Assembly: GCA_038503075.1 (NCBI GenBank)
Contig: JBCAML010000013.1
Span: 434,001 to 498,000, forward strand
DNA length: 64,000 nt
DNA from: Gyromitra esculenta
Taxonomy: Eukaryota; Ascomycota; Pezizomycetes; Pezizales; Discinaceae
Direction: 5' to 3'
Numbering within the stretch: position 1 is the first letter of the stretch; the number at the start of each line of letters is the position of its first letter. Position numbers and translations under genes: made by a program. Of this stretch, positions 9,423-20,200 are shown piece by piece. Under the pieces are notes generated by a model. The model was not told where the DNA came from and searched no databases. It was given only the letters and a program-made list of their open reading frames with translations.

Positions 9423-11936
9423 ATGAGCTCTCAGGAAAAACTATCAAAGGTACAGAGAACCGAGGTGACTCTAGCTGTTCAAAACCAGGCTACTCAAGGG
9501 ACAGATTTCAGCAAGGCTAGTGTTCCTGTGGCACAAAACATAGATTATCAAGCTTCCACAGGACATAAGATGGCTCTCATCAACCCAACAGAACCAGCCC
9601 CCGAGATTGGGGCTGCTTTAGCCGAATCCAGTATCAAGTTGAGCGAGGTGCCTTATAGAGACGCCGATATCTCTTGTAGTGTGAAATCTGCAACTAAGTC
9701 AGTCTCAGGTGATAAGACTTTCATGATCAATGGCACCGGAAAAAACATTTCAATAGTAGCAGCTCCTACACAGGAGGATGCAGCTCTTACAATGCAGAAA
9801 ATTAAAAAGGATGAAGTCATCATGATGCCAACTAAAAATAAGTTTACCACTAGCACAGCTAGCTTGGGCGACGAATCATCCTTGGGGATACAGGCTAACA
9901 TGGCCCAAGCTTCCTTTATGACATTGAATGGTGAGGATAGATGTCCTATGATGCAAACTTTTGAGGATATACCTATCACACACACGAATATCCCAGAGGA
10001 CAAGACCACTGTAGCCATGCAAACCACCATAGGGAATTCCCATAAGGTTTTGAGGGCCAGTGAGGACAAGAAACTTATTTTGGAGAGGATGTCCGAGGAT
10101 AGGGCTCCTGTAATGCAGACTCCTAGGGGTAAGATTTCTATAGTAAAACCAAGCAGGGAAGACACGGATTTTATAAGGCAAACCCTTAGAAATAAGGCTC
10201 TCGTGATAGCGCCAACCGATGAGGACAAAGCATGTCGGGAGTTTTATGGCAATGACAGTACTGATAACTGTGCGATCAAACCCAAAATAGCTTGCCAGTG
10301 CAATACTACCACTTGTTGTCAACTTAAACCTTCCAATATTCAGGATTCCAGAACTGCCACCGCATGTTGCGAGCAAAGGGTTAGTGTTTCTTCCCCTCAA
10401 GCACCTAATAGTATCGCTGCCGTGTCCTATGGGCTAGGGTCCGGTCCGTGTTCCTCTCCCCCATTTGATCTCACAAAAGACCAGGTCAATGAGACTACTT
10501 TCGATGGGGCTTCTGAGTCTGAGAGCAAAGTGCCCCTTGCTGGGCCGCCTGCGACACAACCTGTCCAGCAAAATTCCGCTGCCCAGCCGGATAGCTACAT
10601 AACTGAAGTCGATGAATCTACCTCAGCTACGGTGCATGAAATTAAGCAGACACCTTCTGCAGAGAAACTCGAAGTAGTTGTAGCACATTATGACGAAGAT
10701 CTCAATTGGCTTCACCCATTCCTTAAACACCCAGACGTCAAAGTCTCGATTTACTCCAAGGGCGGGAGGAATCTTGCACCAGAGCTTCATGCTCATACTA
10801 TCTATCTCGACAACATTGGTCGCGAGGGTCATACCTATCTTTATCATATTGTTACTAGATACGAGCGTTTGTCAAAGGTTGTGTTATTTTGCCAGGTAAG
10901 CTATCCACGAATTTTATCTACTGCAAACTTTCTAATCTAAATAGGGTGATCCATTCAAATATTTCCATGTTGACTACACCCCCACAGAATTCTTGACAGA
11001 CGCCTTAAAAACCCCACGCCTTTCGTTTGTCACCTTCAAGGGCCAGAAGATGGTTAAATTTGATGAATGGGATGGGATAAAAATGGAGGAGTCAGTTCCC
11101 TACCCGTCTATTTTGGATTGCTTTTTCGCTCACGAATTCTAGTTATATTCTTTTGCCAAAGCGGGACAAAATAGCAATCAAGCCAGCTGCTCGGACGCCT
11201 GCCGAATATTGGTCATTGTTGATGGAACCTCTGGGTTACAAAGTTCCGGAATCTGTTGGGTATTTCTTCAACTACCATAGATCCAAACCCAATTCTCATG
11301 AAATAGCGAATACTTGTTTAACTCTTGAGTTATAGGTTTGCGCCCGGCGCCAATTTTTCCGTTCAAAATTCCATGATTCACTTCTTCCCTATGGTGATCT
11401 TAGTCTCTTTCTCGGCAGTAATACTAAAAGTTCTTGCTAATATTATGTACTTCCAAGGCTTTCTGGACTCAATTTTTTAGCGAATTCTTTCTTGGCCCCA
11501 TGGAAGACATCAACCCAATGACTGGATACATCTGCGAACGGTCTGCTCCCGTGTTTGGCGTTATTTGAACTTATGCTAATAAAATTAGGTTTTGGCCTGC
11601 GATTTTTATCCCTACGGCATTCTCAATGTATCCTGGGGACATTCCCCATACCGTTAAGCATGACATGAGATTTGGCCGCTTGACAAGAGGCAATTGGAAA
11701 ACGCTTCCCAAGAATCTTAAAGAGTTCACCCCTGGAGCTACACCCCATGATCTTGCAATCGCTCTCGGGATTGACGCTCTTGACATAGAAATTGTAAGAC
11801 TCGCACCTTTGCAATCACGAAGTTTTCTTCTAGCTATGAATAGAATACTAATGCTGACTTGGCGAAGGCCCGCGATATGCATAAAAAGGCACAGATCACC
11901 ATGTCTAGCGGGGAAAGCTCCGATTCAAGCTTATAA
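9423..11936 (+). CDS. DUF3431 protein with long repetitive N-terminal extension
   Basis: The model is join(9423..10895,10945..11090,11143..11259,11336..11393,11458..11540,11589..11793,11844..11936), 724 aa. Residues 1-400 have no known domain. About 110-270 is built of degenerate units carrying an ED pair, then MQT or a similar triplet, then Lys/Ile. About 270-316 is Cys-rich (CQC, TTCC, TACC). The DUF3431 domain starts near residue 413 (VVVAHYDEDLNWLHPFL) and follows the family order through LSKVVLFCQGDPF, GANFSVQ and GYICERFWPAIF. DUF3431 proteins are fungal, often thought glycosyltransferase-like or Golgi-linked, but their function is unknown. There is no signal peptide. The start is the first ATG of the open frame. 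Exons 5-7 are less certain: without the 48-nt intron at 11541 (weak donor GTCTGC) the protein would stop at 11568, losing the conserved end. Confidence 0.72.
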
Positions 11937-12338
11937 AGTTGATTCGAGAAAATCAAATCGTATGGAAAATGTCGAAACTAGGAGTCGATCTGTTATCCGG
12001 TGCTTGTTCTTAGTTCTGGTCCTTCCGAAAGGGTTAATACCCACGTTGCTTATATAAAACTATTCCACTCTCATAAATTTAGGGCTTGAAGCCTTTTCCT
12101 CTAGTCTTTAATTTGATGATACGCTTGTCTCGCTCCTAAACTCGGGGCTTTCCCATAGTGAATTCCCCAAAAGTCGGTTTCAAGTGGCACGTAATTAGGG
12201 CAAGAGGCAGCAGATCATCAATAGTACACCCCAAAGAATTCCTTTAACCTAATGTCTATGAAGGATACGTAGTTCTAATATAAGGAGAAGAGAACGAAGA
12301 AAACAACAAATACAGTTCATTCTATCAGTCTCGGCCAG
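11937..12338. other. Convergent intergenic region
   Basis: A 402-bp gap between the DUF3431 gene and the second CCCH-finger gene, read towards each other. I see only 3'-flank sequence. Confidence 0.5.
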
Positions 12339-12992
12339 TCACCTCGTCCACATTTCATCACTCGTTCCGCTCACACTTGAACGACTACCTCTCGCATTCA
12401 CCGTCCTCCTCTTTTTACCTCTGCCACTGCTCTCGGCAGACTCTTCTCCGCTACTATACTCCTCGACTGATGGTGACTTTCCAAAAATCATAATGGTGTT
12501 GTCGTTGCGATCGCACATATTGACATCGAAATCGCTCCACATTCCCTGCCCATTTCCCCTCCATTGCTTCTCCCTCCCTAACGCCCATAAATCTTGGTTT
12601 TTTGTCGCCGGTTCAGTTTCAGCATACTTCTCCGCGAACCTCTCGCCGTTTGCCCAACGGTATCTTAAGCCGACCTGTTCATAGTACTCGTCCCCCTCGT
12701 GGCCATACTGGCATTGCTTTCCGTAGCGGCAAGTATCCACGCTCTTGCCGAACGGGGGGTATGTCCACCGGCATTTGATTCGTGGGTAGCGAGGCCGGTG
12801 TCGTAGGTTCATGAAAATGGTATTAGAAGCTGAAACTCCATTTCGGAACTGCTGAGTGGGATCTCGGAATCGCTCATCGGCTGTGGTAATTGGATCGGTT
12901 TGCTCAGTATTTGTGGGGGAGATGCGGTAATTTTGCAACAGAGAGAAAGTTGGAATATCTTGATCCAGTGAGTATCTGTGAGAGGCCTGCAT
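12339..12992 (-). CDS. Small single CCCH zinc-finger protein
   Basis: The conservative model begins at the first ATG (12992) and gives 217 aa. One finger, C-x13-C-x5-C-x3-H (Cys74, Cys88, Cys94, His98), is followed by EGDEY. The core resembles that of the gene at 6216-8316: Cys-basic-Trp-Thr, then Cys-Arg, Gly, Cys, Gly-His-Glu-Gly-x-Glu-Tyr. The C-terminus is Ser/Gly/Arg-rich with a basic stretch (GRGKKRRTVNARGS) that could bind nucleic acid or direct nuclear import. The frame is open 5' of this ATG back to 13033. A second exon is possible: a donor GTACCG at 13146 and acceptor CAG at 13025 join in frame to the open frame starting at 13435, which would give 324 aa. I could not decide between these, so the N-terminus is uncertain. 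An RNA-related role is inferred from the finger only. Confidence 0.6.
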   Translation of the reverse strand: MQASHRYSLDQDIPTFSLLQNYRISPTNTEQTDPITTADERFRDPTQQFRNGVSASNTIFMNLRHRPRYPRIKCRWTYPPFGKSVDTCRYGKQCQYGHEGDEYYEQVGLRYRWANGERFAEKYAETEPATKNQDLWALGREKQWRGNGQGMWSDFDVNMCDRNDNTIMIFGKSPSVEEYSSGEESAESSGRGKKRRTVNARGSRSSVSGTSDEMWTR

Positions 12993-15410
12993 TGGAAAGA
13001 ATTTAAGGCTCAAGGGAACAGCTTCTGGTTGTTATATAACGAAAATTAGCCTTTAGACCTCAACTAAAATGAGAAAACGGCGATGTAATGTAAGGACCCT
13101 TGCTGTTCGGGAGATCTCCAGGGGTGGTGTAAACGAATTTCGGTACCTGCTGTCCTGCTCGGCGATAGACGGGTTCTGTTTTCAAATTCTGGTGTATTTA
13201 CTCGGGTTCCAAGACAATTCCCTATATCATTTCTAGATCTCGCCAAATAACGAACAGCAAGGGAAATTCCGAGAGTATCGAAGACATATGCAGGGCTTAA
13301 AAGGTAGTCGCTTATCCCCTGTCGGGCATTTGACGAGCACGAGGCGTGCGCTGTAACTTGAGATTCGAAGGTGGAGTGCATGCAGGTTACCAACATTCGA
13401 CATCTTAGACAATCACCACGATCTATGCACATCATCAGAATGTACCTTTTTAGCGCCGATTCGTGTGTTTCGTATTTACCCTATCACCGAAATTTTTTAT
13501 AGAAGTTCCTCGACCCGGACGAGTTTTCGAACAAGAAAAAAAAACCTACCAGAGAATCGCCTAAGATTAAATTGAAATCCCAAGCGTTATGTTATTTCTC
13601 TAACGTACACTCAAGAGAGCTAGGTTCATTTAAGCCTTGTAGGGTAGATACCATCTCTGCGATGTACTTGGACATAGTAGACATCGAATGCAGAGTTTTA
13701 ATTTTATTTACACAGGGCTACACACATATGTAGCTATCTTGCCACGAATAAGCTCGTATATTAACTGCAAAAATATATAGTATAATTCCAAACAATACAG
13801 GTACAGTGAACCCTTCCCCGCAATCAGATGACGATAACTCGCTCTAGTTCGCCCGCCCCCAACATCAACAGAGCAAGTAATACTATAATTATTTAAACTG
13901 GAGTAAATGTAAACATCTTGAAAACCCCCTGCTGTCGATCTAATATGGCTGGTGGCTATGTGATAATGCGGGGTACGAACTTATAGTCGTGAAACTTCGG
14001 AAAGACCCGAAAATTGGCCATAGAATGTTTCACTCGACGTCTAGATCCAAGGCACTCACTGTATCTGTGGCCATGGAGCGCATGAGGCTATGTTATGTAA
14101 CACCAGACTAGTATAGCTCAAGAATCTCACGAAATATGCCAGCTAGAGTCGGCCTTGAGCTCTCGATCGACTGATGTTTCAGAAATCGGACTCATCGGAC
14201 AAACTCCATAAATCTGGCTAGGTGATAAGATGATCGTTAAATAGCAGAGTCGTAAGTCCGCTATTCTGTAACTTATCGGCGAACAAGGTGCCGAATACAT
14301 GTAGATACATGTATATGCTCTGGCTCTCACTATAGCTATGTACGTCACGTGATAGACATATCGGTACCAAATATCGAGTGATATTTTGTGAGTAAAGACC
14401 GGTTGGCAGGAAAAACCATGGGGCGTGATAGAACGTCCGGTATTATGAGCAACTTTGTCAAGGATTAGACAATACCGTATCTACTGTCGAAATATGGCCT
14501 AGCTATGCCCCAAGCTAAACCCGATATAGTGCTGAATGTGGCGGAGGACAAGAAACCCACTCAGGACTCACTCTGTCCATGAGCCACGTAGTGCTGTGCT
14601 TTTAAGTCAAAAGCTAAGCCGTATTTTGATAGTGGATACGGTAATCTTGCGTTTTACAACTGTGGTAGGGCTTCCAGTTTTCCAAGCATTATCGTCAGAA
14701 GAACTAATTTCCCTGATTCCCCTAAAGATCAACTATATATGTGATTTCCAAAAGCTACTAAACTCATAATCTAGCAATAGCAATATCTATGCTACAAAAT
14801 GTGCTATTTTTAGGGGCGCCCAGTCTGTTAGGGAATGTGTTTCTTCGGTCAACAACGAACCGGGCTAATTGTACGACGATGATTCCTTCAAGTTGATAAG
14901 AGCAGAGTCCTGGAAAAAGCGGGGTAAAATATCCAAGGTATTACCTGAAATACGACTTAGATCTGTCCTGTGACTAATTTTGAGATTCTGTGGCTCGGGT
15001 AATAAGTCGGATTCTATTCCGCCACATTCAGTTCTGTATTGGGTCTAGCTTAAGATATACGCGTGGTCCCGTGACCTTCCAAGCTGGTATAGAATAGAAA
15101 CCGACAGTTGACTTGGGAGCCGAGTTGACATCATGCCTTGCAGATTGGATGGCTGATTGGGCGATTCGAGGCGAATAGCTCAACGACCTTAGAAGCCTCA
15201 ATCCCATAAAAGCTCTGCGTGCAACATATTAACCCCCGGTTAGTTCAATTGTAAACCTTACAATAGATAAACGGTTATGCGCGAGTTTCTCTGACGTAAT
15301 TTTGCAACAAATTCTCTGGTGATAGTCTTCGGCCAAGTTTATAATGCCTCAATTTATGCATGCCGGAGTATATTCAAGAAATGTGCTACTCTGTAACTTC
15401 TCTGGGAAGT
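12993..15410. other. Gene-poor AT-rich interval
   Basis: 2.4 kb with no convincing gene. The minus-strand frame at 13064-13435 may be a 5' exon of the CCCH-finger gene and is otherwise unsupported. Two copies of TACATGTA sit 10 bp apart at 14296-14303 and 14306-14313. The rest shows no coding character or obvious repeats. Confidence 0.5.
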
Positions 15411-16502
15411 TTATGTCATTCCTCCTCTCATACGTGACAATTGGTTAATCAACCCATAATACCCATCTCGTCCACCGGCCCAGCCACCGGCCTCTGCTTT
15501 TTCAGCGTCTTCCTCGGCCTTCTTTCTCTCTTTCTCCTCCTCCTTTCCTACTACCAATTCATGTCTCCTCTCCTGCTGCCTCCTCGATACCCTCTTCTTC
15601 TCCTCCTCCTCAGTAACTTTTGCCTCAAGTGCTTCAACAACAGCAATCCTAGCTGGACCTTCGATAGTTCCTTCGAAAACCGTAGCTAGCTTCCTCAATT
15701 CTTGAATCTTTTTACTAGCGGCAGGGAGATCATCACACGACAGGAGGTACAAGATCTCTTCAATTGGATTTGTACCAGCCTTTTTCTTCTGGCTATGACT
15801 TCCAGACTCTAGCGCTCGGATGGGAGATGGGGTCCGAGTTGGCGTCGGAACACCGTATGTATTCTCAACAATATCCCCGGGGACTTCAAGATTAGCGTCG
15901 GGTCTGTTGTCTTCAGGCTCATTGAGTGGCCATGCCATGGCTTCGCCGAATATACGGATTACGTCTTCAAGGCGGGCACGAACGGTTGCGAGCATCTCAA
16001 GCTTAGAGAGAACGCCAGGCTTTGTATCCTTTGTAACCCCATCTTGCGTTGCGCCATTGGCCGATGACTCATCCTCGGTGGTTGAGGATTGGAAGTGTGT
16101 GATGTCTGGCAGTAGATCTGTGGTTAGGGTAGTGGATAACGAGAGGACATCGCTTCGTAGAAGATCGACTTCATAGCCGAGACGGGGAGTTAGTCTCAGG
16201 ATCTCGTCTGTGAGTGTTTGTAGGGTTGAAAGGAGACGCTGGGTTTGTAGATCGAGAGTCGAGAGGAGTGTTGTGGTTCTAGAAGACAAGCTAGACAAAG
16301 GTTCCGGATTCCGTGATTTAGAAGCTGTGGTAGACGACAGAGAGGATGGAGGGAGGAGAGGTGGAAGCGTTGAATTGAGATACGTCTTGGCTGAAAAGGC
16401 TGGTGAAAGAAATGGGGCAAGTGCGGGGTCAGATAGGAGGGAAGATGAAGAGGAGACTGTGGAAGAGGTTGCTGAAGGAGCTGTGGGAGTGTGAGGAGCC
16501 AT
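15411..16502 (-). CDS. COG complex subunit 7-like protein (fungal type)
   Basis: A single-exon protein of 363 aa. It opens with a Ser/Thr-rich stretch, then DPALAPFLSPAFSAKTYLNS, the pattern I associate with fungal proteins annotated as conserved oligomeric Golgi complex subunit 7. Residues about 70-150 form heptad-rich helices (TLDLQTQRLLSTLQTLTDEI and following), and GEAMAWPLNEP lies near 200. The C-terminus is a long charged helix rich in Glu/Lys/Arg, ending in a Gly/Arg tail. COG is a tethering complex for retrograde vesicles at the Golgi. The assignment rests on remembered family pattern, not alignment; another small COG subunit is possible. It is divergently transcribed from the PARP-E2 gene, with 747 bp between the starts. 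Confidence 0.6.
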   Translation of the reverse strand: MAPHTPTAPSATSSTVSSSSSLLSDPALAPFLSPAFSAKTYLNSTLPPLLPPSSLSSTTASKSRNPEPLSSLSSRTTTLLSTLDLQTQRLLSTLQTLTDEILRLTPRLGYEVDLLRSDVLSLSTTLTTDLLPDITHFQSSTTEDESSANGATQDGVTKDTKPGVLSKLEMLATVRARLEDVIRIFGEAMAWPLNEPEDNRPDANLEVPGDIVENTYGVPTPTRTPSPIRALESGSHSQKKKAGTNPIEEILYLLSCDDLPAASKKIQELRKLATVFEGTIEGPARIAVVEALEAKVTEEEEKKRVSRRQQERRHELVVGKEEEKERKKAEEDAEKAEAGGWAGGRDGYYGLINQLSRMRGGMT

Positions 16503-17249
16503 TGGGGTCTTTGGGGTCTAGTTCAGACAAAAGCCCCCTCTGGTGAGTGATGGCTGATGCACGAACGTAATGTAGTGGTGGAGTGAAGTGGGATCTTGCT
16601 GGGTAAGTATCTAAGCTAAGCCTAAGTGGGGTGCTAGCAGCAAGCTGGAAGATTAGGCGGGAAAACCGCAGAAGCAACGCGTATCTGTGAATCATTTGAC
16701 GAGACCTTTCTACGCATATCTTAGCGTGAATACGAGCATTGACTGTGAGTAATCTAGGTGCTTGACGTACATGTAGAGTACATACCATTTGTACTCTGCT
16801 GTGCATGGATGCTTTTGGGCGATCTTCGCAAAACGTCTAGGCTTGTCCTCAGCACCAACAGATGTCTCTTTGTACAAAAAGTAAATTCTACTGTGATACC
16901 AAAGAATGTCTTGTTCGTGCAGAGCACAAGAGGCTTCGTTTCATCACTAAATTAACGTAGTACCGGGTCGTAGTTGCGGCTGAGTGCAGCTTGTTGGCGA
17001 TACTGGTTGGTGCTTGGCATTAAATGCGGGTGCAACCGTTCAGGCGGGGCAGTCTAGTCAATAATGGTTGCCTGGTCTGAAGCTCTCTCAGCCTCCTCTC
17101 CACAGGTTCTTGCTATTGATCACCTCTGTCTTCCCTTCGCACTTTCGTTTTCCCTTCGTTTTTTGATCTCTTTGCCATTCGCTTTGGGATTACAACCACT
17201 TAATAGCTTCCGTTTCAAGCAATCATTACCGCTTTAAAATTGCATAGAT
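16503..17249. promoter_or_regulatory. Divergent promoter region, COG7-like / PARP-E2
   Basis: 747 bp between two start codons on opposite strands. It includes one TACATGTA at 16768-16775 and a pyrimidine-rich leader (17085-17215) before the PARP-E2 start. No TATA box is clear on either side. Confidence 0.45.
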
Positions 17250-20200
17250 ATGCCGAGGAGGCATTTTCTGGCAGACCTGGAGAGGATCCAGAAGCCAGGT
17301 GAGGTCGATAGTCGTATTACAGGTATGTTTCCTAGCTTCCTTGCTTCAATGTTAATCAGCTCAAAGCTCTCTTCAATATTTGGAGCTACCCTCCGGAAGC
17401 TAGGGGCGATGATAAGTGATAGAAATTCTTGCTTGAAGGAATGAGCTGTCAAGGATTTCAATTCAAGTTGCTAATTGAGGCAACCAACAGATGTTAGACG
17501 AGGTGATGACGATGGAAGTTTTGTCTGCACGTTTATGCATCCCGGATTTGAGACCAACGGAATTGAGATTACTGGCATGATTCCAGGTTAGTTTATCTCA
17601 ACCATAGCTACTTTCATCACTCTTATATGCAACACTCTATATTACCTCATCCTTTCTATAGAAGATAGGAATTGTTACAGTCTTGTACCTAGTTTGCATG
17701 AGGACCCGCAGCGAGAGCTATCACTAGTGACTTATAATGGCTAGCAACTGACCACTACTACTATAGAGCTCAGCGACTACCCTAGTTCCCACCAGACAAT
17801 TTTATATGCAAGTTCCGAAGACCCTCCACGTGCCGCAACATCAGCTCTAGACAAAATATCGGCCGAGCATTCCTCGGCACCTTTACCAACTCTTCTTTCT
17901 ACAATCTCGGCCTTTCTTACAAAAGCAATGGATGCGGCTGCTGCTGCTCCATTCATGACTTCCTCGGATTTTTGCGACGAGGAAATGGACGAAGAAATGG
18001 GCGATAGCGATAGCGATGATGAGTTTGGTGATGATGAATCTGATGTCTCTGTCGGAGGGTGGGAGGAACCCTCAGAATATTACCGAGCAGATACCGGGGG
18101 CGTTGACGGAGAAGGCGACAGCCAAATGGACGATCTTTCTCAGGACCCGTACTACTCAGCAAACAGCCGGAAGCTTCAAGCCGCTCTAAGGAAAGACCTC
18201 AGGGGAGCGAAGCAAGCTGGTTTTAAGGTGGGTGTACTAGGAGACTGGAAGGGCGGTATGGATCTTTACGTCTGCCTTGGCGTCCGTGTCTCAAAATTAG
18301 GCATATCCGATGAGGCAATTGCCGCATGGAAATTGGATAAACGGAAATATCTCATTCTACTTATTCACTACTCGTTATTCTACCAAACCTTGGAGAAACT
18401 CACGGGTGAGAGTGGGGGCTACCATGTCAAACGGAGTGTGGAAATTTGTGTTGGTACAGCTGCTAGATACAAACCAACATATCTTGAGGCGATGGGGGCT
18501 TTCAGCAAAATAAGCTCAATGGGAAAGCCACAGCAAGTGGTCGGCGGAGAAAGCGGCGAATTAGAGCCTAACACTACAGTAGCAGACGAATGCAATGAAG
18601 ATGGATTTCAGGGAATCTTTATCAGTCGGCCTCTGAACGAGTTACTAAATTCGAGGTTGATCCAGCTCGTCAAATATCGAGTCCAACTTGTATTTGGGTG
18701 GGACGGAGCTGAGTGCTATTATGCTGGTGAGCGAATTCCAACTTCCCGTAAGCAGGAAATGCTAACATTTCTTTTTGTTGGGTCTGGCAGATCACCAAGG
18801 TCGAGAATCCAGCAGTATGGGACTGGATGATAAGTACTATGCTATCGACCAACCAAAAACGGCACTTGCACCCATTGTTACCGATGATGCTCTCTCTACG
18901 CCAAACTTGGCTATCGGTGATGCTTCATTCCCACTTCTAGCTATGCAATTCACTTTACGCCATTTGGTTCGCTGCACAGAATTTTGTCTCGTGTGTCACA
19001 CCAAAGTCCATAGCGATTTTGAAGCACTCAAACCCTATGTTTGCTCGAGCCCACTATGCCTCTACCAGTACATGTCCCTTGGTTTTGGCCCAAGCATTGA
19101 GTATGAGATCGTTTCTCAGCCAACTGTCGTCGATCTGTTGGTTAGTTTTTGTTACGTCGCGGCGAGGTCAGACAAACTTGCTGAGTTTCCTTCTGGAATG
19201 AATCTTACGGTGTCTGAAGTGCCAACTGAAGCCTTACGGGCCACTTATAACCACATAAAACATGAACTCTATTTTGACATCTTGGCAGACCAGCTTCTGC
19301 CGACTCTTAAGGTTGGAGATTGGATCGCGGTGAATACAGGACCTTTCAGTATCGCAGGCAGTGATATCATACACTGCAGAGTTATTGAGACAATTTACTA
19401 CCCAACCATCAATCTCGGTCCACCGGTGGGGAGGAGTAAACCTCAGGTACCAGTTGGTCTTCAGGCACCCTACTCCACTCCAGGCAGTTCACCTACCACT
19501 ACTAGTATTCCAGAAACCCTGCAGGTTACCTTTGCTGTCTATAATGTCAACTTCGATTCCCTTAGCGCCATAGGAAAAAGACAAAGTTTGGTCGCTATAC
19601 TGGATACACTCCCATCTGTAGCAGAGATGAAAAACTGGTTACAGAGAAATACCAAGGTTGGCGAGGAAGCAAGCTTAAAGAACTGGAAGGACAGAATCTC
19701 CCCAGCTGCTCTAGGAATTCTAAGATGGATTATTGCTAGCAATCGGAGTTGCATCGTTCCAGTTGACCAAGAGCTAGACTCCGAGGGCCTCATTATTGCG
19801 GGATCGAGGACAAAAAAGGGTGGAGAGCAGAGAGTTTGGGGAATGGGCGATTGGCTACAGTTTAGGTTCGCGATGGGCGCTCCAGATAAGGAGCAGAGAT
19901 TTGTAGAGGCTGTGCAGAAGGCGCGGCAAAGACTTAACTTAACTCGTATGGTACCTTCCCTAATACTTCATCATAGCTCAAAGATTTAACATTCGGTAGA
20001 TCCGTCTTTATTTGCGTTTCACGGATCTCCTCTGGGTAACTGGCACTCAATTATCCGAGAAGGTCTTCATTTCAAACAGACAACGCATGGCAGAGCTTTT
20101 GGACACGGATGTTATCATAGTTTAGATCTTTCTACATCTTTAGGCTACTCGGGGGGTATGGGACACGGCAACAGCGGGCAGCACTCAAACTGGCCACAGA

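Noticed and set aside
11541..11568. Early stop of the DUF3431 protein (ending near 11568)
   Set aside because: Would drop the conserved ER-x-WP-x-IF end; the spliced alternative restores it and leads to further consistent exons.
13064..13435. 123-codon minus-strand frame upstream of the second CCCH-finger gene
   Set aside because: Could be a 5' exon (in-frame GTACCG/CAG junction exists) but nothing else supports it; kept as an alternative, not a gene.
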